From Bacteroidales bacterium UBA1797 (GTDB taxonomy: Bacteria; Bacteroidota; Bacteroidia; Bacteroidales; VadinHA17): a stretch of 31,124 bases of DNA. A model generated the notes under the pieces. The model searched no databases. It was not told the origin of the DNA and saw only the letters and a program-made list of their open reading frames with translations. The position numbers and the translations under genes are program-made. Below are positions 23,003 to 31,124 of this stretch, piece after piece; within the stretch, counting starts at the first letter, position 1; each line of letters starts with the position of its first letter. The stretch covers positions 54,141 through 85,264 of the forward strand of contig DCFT01000009.1 of assembly GCA_002319885.1 (NCBI GenBank). The letters are read 5' to 3'.

Positions 23003-25822
23003 TTAGAAAACAACATTTGCCCCGAATGTAACAGATCTGGCTCTTGGCCAGGTTGTCATCCTGTCAACCCCGGGCACCAGGGGACTATTAAAGGTTCCCA
23101 AATCTGTAGCAATATCTGTATACCGGGTATTTGGATCTGCACCTTTGTACCCGGTAATATATAGCAAATTGTTGCCGGCACAATATAATTTTATCTTGCT
23201 GAAACTTGAGTTTTCCTTTAAAGTAAAGGTATATCCCAGACATATATTATCAAGACAAATAAAGGAGGCATTTTCAACATCATTATTCGAAAAAACACCT
23301 GAAGCAGCATTCAAAAGTTGTAAGGTTGAAGGATTTCGCATTCCCGATGCGGTATTTGGCAGGTTATATGATGATATCATATATGGAACTTCATATAAGG
23401 CTGCGTAAGTATTTATGATACTTTGTCCTAAAACACCGCGAAATAGAATATTCAGTTCCCACTTTTTATATGTTAAATCATTTCCGAATCCAAAAATAAA
23501 TTTGGGTAAACCATTTCCAACTATTTGTTTATCAGACTGATCAATAGTGCCATTATTGTTTTCATCAACTAATATACGATTACCATTGGTATCAATTCCT
23601 TTTAAAACCAGCGATACAAACTGACCAACCGGCTTACCTGATTCAAGTCTTACAAGCGGCACCTGGCTCTGTCCGGGTACGCCCATGATGCCTAAATCCT
23701 GAACTCCATACCTTATTACCTGACCATTATAGGTACCTGAAAGTGAACCCAACTTATCCTCTAGACTGTAGAATGGGGTAATGCTTACTATATATGAAAA
23801 ATCTGATTTTTTCAGCAGGTTTAAGTTGATTGTCAACTCAAGACCACTGTTACGGAGCCTGCCAAGATTCATTAATGTATAACCGTAAATATTAGGAGGG
23901 ACAGGCACCTGAATCTGAACTAACAAGTCTTTTGTGGTGTTTGTATAATAGTCGAAAGAACCATACACCTTATTTGAAAGGAGTGAAAAATCAAAACCCG
24001 CATCAAACTGTCCTGTTCTTTCCCATTTGAGATCGGGATTTGTATTGCTTGTTTGTGAATATGAAGGAATAAAAGCACCGTTATAGAAGAAGTTACCTGA
24101 AGGTCGGAGACGAAGTATAGATAAATAACTGTCACCTGGCTGGTTTCCGGTAATACCATAATTTGCTCTTATTTTAAGGTTATCAATAATGCTTACGTTA
24201 ATAAGTTTAGATATATCAACTCCACCACTAATGGCCGGGAACAACCCCCATTTATTAGCTGAACCAAAACGTGATGAACCTTCATATCTGGCACTTGCGG
24301 ATATAAAATACATGCTGAGGATATTCACATTAAGATGTCCTACAAATCCGGTCAGTTTATTAGAGTATTTATAACTTGATATTGAGCCTTTACCATTTTT
24401 GAAATCAAGGGCAGCGCTGAGATTATTAAAGGTGAAATCGTTGGTCAGGAAATTGCCTCCCTGGGCGGAGAAGCCTTCATTTGTGAAATCCTGGCGGGAA
24501 TAGCCGACCAGTGCATTAATATTTATAGCGGAATTAAGATCTCCGTTGTAATGTGCACTTGATTCAAGAAGGTGACTTGCATAGTTATCCTCATATCTGG
24601 AGGCTAAACCATTCCTGTTTATTCCTCCCCATAAATCGCGGCTATCAAAATATTGACCACCTAACATACTGCTATTCTCAGTGGAATAGAATCCGTCGAT
24701 AGATAACCCCTTTAAGATTTCATAGGTACCCTTTATAGACAGGTTCATTATTCTGCTTTTCATTTCATTCTTATTTAATTCAATGATGGAAACAGGGTTA
24801 TAATAATCGAATAAAGCTTGCTGAAAATAACCATCATAAATTGAATATGCAGGGTCACTGCTTTTTACAGGAGCAGTCGGATTGTATATAGCGGCATATT
24901 TAAATGCTTCAGGAAAACCTAATTGTGATTCTCTTTCCGTGGCGCCCATGTTCAGATCCATCGTGAACTTATCATTTAATGCCTTTTGCGTGATTTTAAT
25001 CCTGCTGTTAAGCTGATCGTATCCTGTATTTATCAAAACCCCGTTTCCTGTTCGATAGTTAACCGAAGCACGATAGCTGGTTTTGTCAGTACCTCCTGAC
25101 AGTGAAATATTATGTACTTGCGACAAAGCTCTCTGTTCTATTTGCTTAAACCAGTTTGTACTTGTTCCAAAGTCAGTCCCAAGACCTGTTTCCTTCGACA
25201 ATAATCTCCATTCTTTTGCATTCATAGCAGGCTCATTTTTGGCAACTGTTTCAGCCGTACCAGATACATTATATTCAATGATGGCTTTCCCGTTTTTACC
25301 ATTTTTTGTAGTCATAAGTATTACTCCACCAGATCCTCTCAGACCATAGATTGCTGCAGATCCATCCTTTAATATACTTATGGATTCTATATCATTTGGG
25401 TCAAGATTATCGAGACTTCCATCAATCATACCATCTATTACTACGAGTGGAGTGGTTATGCCGTATAGTGTATTCATTCCCCTTATACGCATTTCAAATC
25501 CCCTGTTCGGGTCACTACCTGCTTTGCTGACAGATAAACCAGCAATTCTGCCCTGGATCAACTGGAGTGGATTTTCAATAAAACCCTTATTGAATACTTC
25601 ACATTTTATGCCGGTTATTGCACTGGTAATATCACTTTTCTTTTGTGTACGATATCCGACATCTATACTATCGATTCCCACAATTACCTTATCGCTTTGC
25701 TCCGGTATTTTTACCGACGGAGTTTGTAGCTGTCCAAAAGTCATACTGATTGTTAAGAAAAAAGTGAAGAATGAAATTATGCTTCTCTTACTTAAATAAG
25801 TGGAATCTGACAGGGTTGCCAT
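23003..25822 (-). CDS. SusC/RagA-type TonB-dependent outer membrane receptor without N-terminal extension
   Basis: This 939-aa outer membrane importer has a signal peptide (to about residue 30), a SusC-type plug domain (about 55-176) with DVGYRTQKKSDITSAIT, LQGRIAG-like LIQGRIAGLSVSKAG, IRGMNT, PLVVIDGM and SILKDGSAAIYGLRGSGGVILMTTKNGK, then the 22-strand barrel ending in aromatic ANVVF. Unlike typical SusC proteins, there is only about 20 residues between the signal and the plug, so the usual carboxypeptidase-regulatory-like domain is missing. No SusD lipoprotein follows; the next gene converges. It lies 185 bp after two ASPIC/VCBS genes on the same strand, with which it may be linked. The nutrient taken up is unknown. 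Confidence 0.93.
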   Translation of the reverse strand: MATLSDSTYLSKRSIISFFTFFLTISMTFGQLQTPSVKIPEQSDKVIVGIDSIDVGYRTQKKSDITSAITGIKCEVFNKGFIENPLQLIQGRIAGLSVSKAGSDPNRGFEMRIRGMNTLYGITTPLVVIDGMIDGSLDNLDPNDIESISILKDGSAAIYGLRGSGGVILMTTKNGKNGKAIIEYNVSGTAETVAKNEPAMNAKEWRLLSKETGLGTDFGTSTNWFKQIEQRALSQVHNISLSGGTDKTSYRASVNYRTGNGVLINTGYDQLNSRIKITQKALNDKFTMDLNMGATERESQLGFPEAFKYAAIYNPTAPVKSSDPAYSIYDGYFQQALFDYYNPVSIIELNKNEMKSRIMNLSIKGTYEILKGLSIDGFYSTENSSMLGGQYFDSRDLWGGINRNGLASRYEDNYASHLLESSAHYNGDLNSAININALVGYSRQDFTNEGFSAQGGNFLTNDFTFNNLSAALDFKNGKGSISSYKYSNKLTGFVGHLNVNILSMYFISASARYEGSSRFGSANKWGLFPAISGGVDISKLINVSIIDNLKIRANYGITGNQPGDSYLSILRLRPSGNFFYNGAFIPSYSQTSNTNPDLKWERTGQFDAGFDFSLLSNKVYGSFDYYTNTTKDLLVQIQVPVPPNIYGYTLMNLGRLRNSGLELTINLNLLKKSDFSYIVSITPFYSLEDKLGSLSGTYNGQVIRYGVQDLGIMGVPGQSQVPLVRLESGKPVGQFVSLVLKGIDTNGNRILVDENNNGTIDQSDKQIVGNGLPKFIFGFGNDLTYKKWELNILFRGVLGQSIINTYAALYEVPYMISSYNLPNTASGMRNPSTLQLLNAASGVFSNNDVENASFICLDNICLGYTFTLKENSSFSKIKLYCAGNNLLYITGYKGADPNTRYTDIATDLGTFNSPLVPGVDRMTTWPRARSVTFGANVVF

Positions 25823-26007
25823 TAATATATTTTTATAAGGTTAGATCAGATTTTCAGAAGTTGGTTAATGACATTGATAATTAACCGGCATCTGATATTT
25901 TGATAACTAAATATACATCAATTTTTAAGAGAAGCAAGAGTCGGTTTAAAATAATTTTAGGCTCCACTTGTAAGTGTCGCAAAAAAAATAGTCTATGGTT
26001 TACCTGA

Positions 26008-29000
26008 TTATTTTAAGAATTGAAAAACCTGGAGTTCTCCATTATTTACTGCAGCCAGCAGATAGTGTTTTCCCGCAATATCTATTGGTACTATCTTTCT
26101 GGCATCTCCCAAAATCTTCAGACCGCTCTTTGCTGGCATAAGTGCTTTGAAGCCACCTGAATCTGCCATTAAGCACCAGCCATAACTTGCGTCATAACGT
26201 CCATATGACTGTCTCACAGCATAGTTGTTTCCCGCAAGAACAAGATCCGGCTTCCCGTCTTTATTAATATCATAGTCAAGTATACTACGTACAGGTGAAA
26301 ACTGCGCTTCAACAGGAAGTTTATAAGTTTTAAAGGTCCCGTTTCCATTATTCAGGAACACACAACTTTCAAAAAGAACTGCTTTTTTCAGAATTGCTTT
26401 ATCAATAGCGGTTTTCCCAAAAATGTCTTTTACAGTTTTTTCTCCAAAATCAGAGTACTTTGGGAATTTGTTTTCTAAACCTGTTATCTGATCAGACAAC
26501 TCATCAAGTGAGGCAAAGGGGTAACTGGTGCCATTCTGATAGGTGCATATTACCTGGTCGAGAGATCCATTATTGTCAAAATCATTAAGATACATTTCGA
26601 CTGGTTCCTTAACCGATGCCTTAAACATAGAATTTAGGCCTAAATTTCCTGCTATCAGATCGGGCTTACCATCCCCATCAATATCGGCAACCTGAATACA
26701 GTTCCACCAGCCAGATGTTTCATCAAGACCGGCTGCAGCAGTGACATTAATAAAATGTCCTTTTATATTTCGGAATATATTAACTTTCATCCATTCACCA
26801 ACTATTACAAGATCTTGAATACCATCATTATCCCAATCAAACCATTTTGCATCAGTAACCATACCAATATTTCTGAAGGCACTAATTCTGTCATCATTCA
26901 CGATTTTGAAATGTCCATGACCATCATTTTCAAGGAGATACTGCTCAGGTGACAATCCATAGGCACCAGGGACAGATCTTGAGCCCACGAACAAATCAAT
27001 ATCTCCATCACCATCAAAGTCGCATGGACGGACACATGATCCGTTATGTGACATAAATGGAAGCTGGCCTTTTGTGAAGTTTCCTTTCCCGTCATTTATC
27101 AGCAACAGATCGCTTAGCAATGGATTACCAACTGTCATCTCGTTTCCTCCCCGTACAATGTATAAATCGAGATCGCCATCACCATCAGCATCAAAAAAGG
27201 CGGCATCCACATCATCGAGGTAAGTTTCTTTTGAAAGAACCGGTACATTAAGTTGTTTAAATGAACCATCTTTTTGTTGTACAAATATCATTCCGGCCTG
27301 TCCCTTTGCACCACCCACAAAAATATCCTGCAGGCCATCTCCGTTTACATCTCCAACTGCCATGGCTGGTCCTTCTGCCGACAGACTATGTGGGATGAGG
27401 CGTTCACGGTAAAAATCAACCCAATCGTCTTCTTTGTGTCTGAAACTTAGTCCTGGTATCCGGGCAGGAGAGAATAATTTCATGTTTTCAGTATTCTGCG
27501 GATTCCTGTTATCAGTTTTGACAGCGTTTTCAATATCCAGTATGATGGTGGTATCGACACGAACATTTTTAATAGTTTGTAGAAAAAATCCAGGCCAGCG
27601 CACAACAAGCGAATCTATCATTTTTGAGGCCCCTAAACCAAAATGTAATACATCGGAAGTAGCAGAAATAAATCCCCTTGTCGGAAATTGCTCATCAACC
27701 TGTTGATTTCCATTAGTATATATTGTAACACGTGCTCCAATCCCTCGTGTATTCATCCCTTTTCCCTTTAATGCCACTGACAAATAGTGGTTTCCCGACA
27801 GAGTGGTAGCATTGTTCCTATAGATAAAAGCAGGGGCGTTGATATTGTTAACAATCAGATCGAGGTCGCCGTCATTATCGAGATCAGCATATGTTGAACC
27901 ATTAGAATAGGACCTGACATTAAATCCCCATTTTCCGGCCATATTTGTGAATGTGAGATCACCATTATTTTTAAAGATGTAATTGATGTTTGGAAATAGA
28001 GGCATCCTCTGGTATAAATCTTTATCACTAAGTTTACTGTTATCCCTGGAAGGCATACGTCTGTTTCCCCCCGTAAGGAATTTAACATAATCCAGATCAT
28101 TTGCCCTCCGGTAGATCCCATTTGTAATAAACAGATCTTTCCATCCGTCATTATCTACATCGCAAAAAAGAGGTGACCAGCTCCAGTCGGTGGAATATAC
28201 TCCTGCAAGCTGGCCTATCTCACTGAACATTCCTCCTCCAAGGTTGAGCTGGAGAGTATTGCGTACAAACTGGTGATTGTAACCATATTTTAATTTCATT
28301 TCGGAAAGCTCATTATCATCCTCTCCGCCAGATTGTTTCCTGATTTTTTCATTGTCCGGCAACATATCGAGTACCATTATGTCAAGAAGGCCATCATTAT
28401 TAATATCACCAACATCATTGCCCATTGACGATCTGCTTGTATGTCCTATAAAGTCTGTCAGTCTCTCAGAAAAAGTGCCATTTCCATTATTGATATATAA
28501 ATAATCATTTTCATGGAAATCATTGGATATATAGATATCAGGGAAGCCATCATTATTAATGTCACTGACGTTTATACCCAGGCCATATCCAATCTGGCTG
28601 CTATAGATTCCGGCTTCTTTTGTAACATCATGAAATACATGTTTCCCGTTTACAACATCATTTCTATATAGCCTGTCGCCTGCGAGTGCATCGTGGTCAA
28701 AACGCAGGGAAACATCTCCATAGCTACGGGAAGTATGAACAGAATGGTTGAGCAAATACATATCCAGATCCCCGTCATTATCGTAGTCGAAAAAGACAGC
28801 CTGAGTAGAAAAACCCTGAAAATCAAGACCGTATTCCTGAGCCTCATCCTTAAATGTAAGGTTCCCCTGATTGATAAAGAGTTGGTTTCTCCCGTGGTAC
28901 CCTTTATAATTTCCTACCTGGCAAACATAAATATCCAGTAAGCCATCTCCATTTACATCCGCCATTGTGACACCGGTTTTCCAATCGCCTGTTCCGGCAA

Positions 29001-29316
29001 CGCCGGCAGCAGCTGTGATGTCCTCAAATTTAAGATCTCCCTTGTTAAGGTATAGCTTATTGGGATTTTGATTTGAGGTGAAATACAGATCAACCAGGCC
29101 ATCATTATTAATGTCTCCTGCTGCTACACCTCCTCCGTTATTGAAGTACAGATACTCGATAATATTCGATTGTTCGGACTCTTTGAGCTGGTTTTTAAAA
29201 TTTACATGAGTGGAGGAGGGGGATAGCAGGGTAAACATCCTGTCACTTTTATCCTTCTCCTGTTTACAGGAGAAAAAGAATATTAACAGGAAAATAATGT
29301 AAGCAGTATTTTTCAT
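26008..29316 (-). CDS. surface lipoprotein with FG-GAP/VCBS propellers and ASPIC/UnbV domain (CRTAC1-like)
   Basis: The 1102-aa protein opens with a lipoprotein signal (AYIIFLLIFFFSCKQE, Cys at about 17). Some fourteen D-x-[DN]-x-[DN]-G calcium-loop repeats are visible, for example DVNGDGLLDIY, DYDNDGDLDMY, DINNDGFPDIY, DADGDGDLDLY and DIDGDGKPDLI. They form an N-terminal propeller (about 40-500) and a C-terminal one (about 640-1090). Between them is an ASPIC/UnbV segment (about 515-590: GKGMNTRGIGARVTIYTNG ... GLGASKMIDSLVVRWPG). Such proteins are cell-surface or secreted calcium-stabilised scaffolds; no catalytic site is known here. It follows its paralogue by 8 bp and is cotranscribed. Confidence 0.93.
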   Translation of the reverse strand: MKNTAYIIFLLIFFFSCKQEKDKSDRMFTLLSPSSTHVNFKNQLKESEQSNIIEYLYFNNGGGVAAGDINNDGLVDLYFTSNQNPNKLYLNKGDLKFEDITAAAGVAGTGDWKTGVTMADVNGDGLLDIYVCQVGNYKGYHGRNQLFINQGNLTFKDEAQEYGLDFQGFSTQAVFFDYDNDGDLDMYLLNHSVHTSRSYGDVSLRFDHDALAGDRLYRNDVVNGKHVFHDVTKEAGIYSSQIGYGLGINVSDINNDGFPDIYISNDFHENDYLYINNGNGTFSERLTDFIGHTSRSSMGNDVGDINNDGLLDIMVLDMLPDNEKIRKQSGGEDDNELSEMKLKYGYNHQFVRNTLQLNLGGGMFSEIGQLAGVYSTDWSWSPLFCDVDNDGWKDLFITNGIYRRANDLDYVKFLTGGNRRMPSRDNSKLSDKDLYQRMPLFPNINYIFKNNGDLTFTNMAGKWGFNVRSYSNGSTYADLDNDGDLDLIVNNINAPAFIYRNNATTLSGNHYLSVALKGKGMNTRGIGARVTIYTNGNQQVDEQFPTRGFISATSDVLHFGLGASKMIDSLVVRWPGFFLQTIKNVRVDTTIILDIENAVKTDNRNPQNTENMKLFSPARIPGLSFRHKEDDWVDFYRERLIPHSLSAEGPAMAVGDVNGDGLQDIFVGGAKGQAGMIFVQQKDGSFKQLNVPVLSKETYLDDVDAAFFDADGDGDLDLYIVRGGNEMTVGNPLLSDLLLINDGKGNFTKGQLPFMSHNGSCVRPCDFDGDGDIDLFVGSRSVPGAYGLSPEQYLLENDGHGHFKIVNDDRISAFRNIGMVTDAKWFDWDNDGIQDLVIVGEWMKVNIFRNIKGHFINVTAAAGLDETSGWWNCIQVADIDGDGKPDLIAGNLGLNSMFKASVKEPVEMYLNDFDNNGSLDQVICTYQNGTSYPFASLDELSDQITGLENKFPKYSDFGEKTVKDIFGKTAIDKAILKKAVLFESCVFLNNGNGTFKTYKLPVEAQFSPVRSILDYDINKDGKPDLVLAGNNYAVRQSYGRYDASYGWCLMADSGGFKALMPAKSGLKILGDARKIVPIDIAGKHYLLAAVNNGELQVFQFLK

Positions 29317-29324
29317 ATGAATTT

Positions 29325-31124
29325 TTACTCGCCCAGAGGCTTAAAAACCTGTAACGAATCATTACTGCGCGCTACAATCATAATTTTACCTTTAGAGGTT
29401 GATACCTCTTTAAAGGCCCTGATCTCACCATCAAGATGAAACCCTGATAATCTTGATGGGATATAATTAAAATTACCATGGCCATCACCCAGCAATAATA
29501 ATCCATAACTCGCATCATAACGACCAACTTCAGGTTTTGAATTGTACAGATTGCCGCCAAGTATAACATCCGGATTTCCATCATGATTATAATCGCCTGT
29601 TGCAGCTGCATAGACTGTTGAAAATTGTACTTCAAGAGGCAAAGGTTTCCTAGTAAAATGCCCTGTTCCATCATTAATGAATAGTGATGTTTCAAGAAGG
29701 CTGGCATCGAGTTTGATTGAATTATTTAATTGTTCCGGAGTGAATATGTCAGTAATCTGTGCATCTTTATACATAGAATATTTCGGATATTTTTTACCCA
29801 GTTCCGGTATTTGTCTGATCAGATCGTGTTTTAAGGCGAGCGGATAGGATTTATCACCATCGTATGTACAAATTACCTGTTCCACTGTGCCATTCAAATC
29901 GAAATCATTTACATACATGCTTACAGGCTTTTCGGGTGTTGCCTTAAACTTTGAGTTCAATCCATGGTTTCCTGCAATAAAATCCACATGACCGTCACCG
30001 TTAAAGTCGCCGGCAACCAGGCAATTCCACCAGCCTGTTGTTTTTTCTGATCCGAAAGCGTCTTTTTCTTCTCTGAATTTTCCATTCTCATTAATAAACA
30101 CTTTCAGAGGCATCCAGTCTCCTGCAATTATAATGTCAAGATCTCCGTCGCCGTCTACATCTGCCCATATCATATCGCGGATCATACCGATGTTTTTCAA
30201 TTCCGGTGCAACCTGGGCCGTAATATTAGTAAAATGCCCTTTCCCGTCATATTTAAGTATATAACCGTTGCAGGGAACTCCATAGGCAAAAGGTTTAAGC
30301 CGGATACCGACAAATAACTCCATGACGCCATCTTTATCATAATCTGCAGGCCGCACACAAGATGTACTCTCAAATTTACCGGCGGGTAAAATCTGGGATG
30401 ATTTAGTAAAGTTTCCTTTGCCATCGTTTATATATAACCGATCGCTCAATGCTGAGGAGCTTGTGGGAAATTCATTGCCGCCACTGGCTACATATAAATC
30501 AAGATCACCATCACCATCTGCATCGAACATAGCACAATCAACTTCCTCCGATATCTTATCTCCTTCAAACAAAGCCTTTTCAACCGATACAAAGGTACCA
30601 TCTTTGCGTTGCAGCAACAGCTCACCCGGTTGTCCTTTGGCTCCGCAAATATAAATGTCATCTAAACCATCACCGTTTACATCTCCTTTGCACATATGGG
30701 GACCTTCTGTCGACATCATCTGAAAAAGTAATGGTTCTCTTTCGAAATCATTAAAGTCATCCTCCTTGTGAATGAAATCTATTCTTTTCTCTGAACTGAT
30801 ATCTTTAAAATATAAATTTTCGGAATGAGATGGTTCCACCAGATGAAGCAACATTTTCTGTGAGTCTTTCTGATAGAGGGTAAGAGTCTGGTTCGTTTTT
30901 ACATTTGTCATGACTGTTGTCCGGTCATCAGGCCATTCAACAATAAGAGAATCGACCATGGTCAGTGAACCCAGACCCAGGTTAGGGCGCGGATCGACTG
31001 ATGATAAATAACCACGGATCGGCATTTGTTCAATATAGACGAACTTCCCTTTATTCTTAACAGTAATTTTAGCTCCGATAGCGGCTGTGTTTTTTCCTTC
31101 CCCCTTCAAAATTACCTTTAGATA
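29325..31124 (-). CDS. ASPIC/UnbV-VCBS protein, paralogue of the neighbour, N-terminal part outside window
   Basis: The frame is open to the right edge, starting YLKVILKGEGKNTAAIGAKITV, which aligns to the ASPIC segment of the neighbour (LSVALKGKGMNTRGIGARVTI). A TTG start near 31109 is therefore not real and roughly the first 510 residues lie outside. The visible part holds the ASPIC segment (NLGLGSLTMVDSLIVEWPD) and a second propeller with about seven calcium loops (DVNGDGLDDIY, DADGDGDLDLY, DVDGDGDLDII and others). Matching landmarks in both proteins include HKEDD near the propeller start, GxKGQPG/GAKGQAG, GWWNC and a NDFD-NG...QVICTY stretch, so they arose by tandem duplication. The stop is 8 bp before the neighbour's start. 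Confidence 0.93.
   Translation of the reverse strand, partial: YLKVILKGEGKNTAAIGAKITVKNKGKFVYIEQMPIRGYLSSVDPRPNLGLGSLTMVDSLIVEWPDDRTTVMTNVKTNQTLTLYQKDSQKMLLHLVEPSHSENLYFKDISSEKRIDFIHKEDDFNDFEREPLLFQMMSTEGPHMCKGDVNGDGLDDIYICGAKGQPGELLLQRKDGTFVSVEKALFEGDKISEEVDCAMFDADGDGDLDLYVASGGNEFPTSSSALSDRLYINDGKGNFTKSSQILPAGKFESTSCVRPADYDKDGVMELFVGIRLKPFAYGVPCNGYILKYDGKGHFTNITAQVAPELKNIGMIRDMIWADVDGDGDLDIIIAGDWMPLKVFINENGKFREEKDAFGSEKTTGWWNCLVAGDFNGDGHVDFIAGNHGLNSKFKATPEKPVSMYVNDFDLNGTVEQVICTYDGDKSYPLALKHDLIRQIPELGKKYPKYSMYKDAQITDIFTPEQLNNSIKLDASLLETSLFINDGTGHFTRKPLPLEVQFSTVYAAATGDYNHDGNPDVILGGNLYNSKPEVGRYDASYGLLLLGDGHGNFNYIPSRLSGFHLDGEIRAFKEVSTSKGKIMIVARSNDSLQVFKPLGE

Noticed and set aside
25380..25799. 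Plus-strand 139-codon open frame opposite the SusC-like gene
   Set aside because: It lies entirely inside the strongly supported plug-domain coding sequence and its translation has no family features; a shadow frame.
25966..25978. CACTTGTAAGTG hairpin near an A-run between the VCBS and SusC genes
   Set aside because: On the minus strand the T-run would come before the hairpin, the wrong order for a terminator, and the stem is only 5 bp.
31107..31109. TTG start for the right-edge ASPIC/VCBS gene
   Set aside because: The frame stays open to the window edge and the residues before the TTG match the paralogue, so the protein begins outside the window.
26008..31124. Recurring CCATCACCATC/CCATCATTATT-like DNA words suggesting tandem repeats
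   Set aside because: They are the reverse-strand codons of the D-x-D-x-D-G calcium loops, irregularly spaced and explained by the protein repeats; not a CRISPR or DNA tandem array.

Overview
The window reads as chromosomal DNA of a Bacteroidota bacterium. The evidence is A+T-rich DNA, a SusC/RagA-type TonB-dependent receptor, two ASPIC/UnbV plus FG-GAP (VCBS) repeat proteins, a membrane-anchored LytTR regulator, weak Shine-Dalgarno sequences, and promoter-like TAnnTTTG elements, the Bacteroidota -7 consensus. Genus cannot be told from the sequence. No rRNA, tRNA, CRISPR array, transposase or phage gene was seen.

Left part (1-8128, + strand): the 3' end of an Fe/Mn superoxide dismutase gene, a small unknown protein, then a tight six-gene run. 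That run encodes a pterin-4a-carbinolamine dehydratase, a ferredoxin-reductase-like flavoprotein, a RibD/DHFR-fold reductase, and a complete RND efflux pump (TolC-like channel, lipoprotein adaptor, AcrB-like pump). Gaps are 10-52 bp and there is one good promoter candidate in front of the first gene.

Middle (8177-14387): an unknown lipoprotein and a TPR-like exported protein on the minus strand; the NAD salvage pair pncB-pncA on the plus strand; then, on the minus strand, a three-histidine-box fatty acid desaturase and a four-helix membrane LytTR regulator. A promoter and an inverted repeat lie between the last two.

Sugar region (14690-22955, mostly + strand): a YiaK-type 2,3-diketo-L-gulonate reductase, a small membrane protein on the opposite strand, then a DeoR-family regulator, an MFS sugar transporter, an exported DUF1080 (3-keto-glycoside hydrolase type) protein, a Tat-exported Gfo/Idh/MocA oxidoreductase, a divergent NagB-like protein and a PfkB-like kinase. 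The DeoR promoter is straddled by a 15-bp inverted repeat, probably its operator. Two non-coding inverted-repeat elements (about 15731-15908 and 20956-21072), each carrying a short perfect palindrome inside an array of CACAAAG/CACAGAG words, bracket the first part of this locus. The likely logic is periplasmic oxidation and cleavage of a glycoside, uptake of the sugar, then phosphorylation and isomerisation.

Right part (23003-31124, - strand): two adjacent paralogous ASPIC/VCBS surface proteins (the outer one cut by the window edge), followed by a SusC-like receptor that lacks the usual N-terminal extension domain and has no SusD partner in the window.
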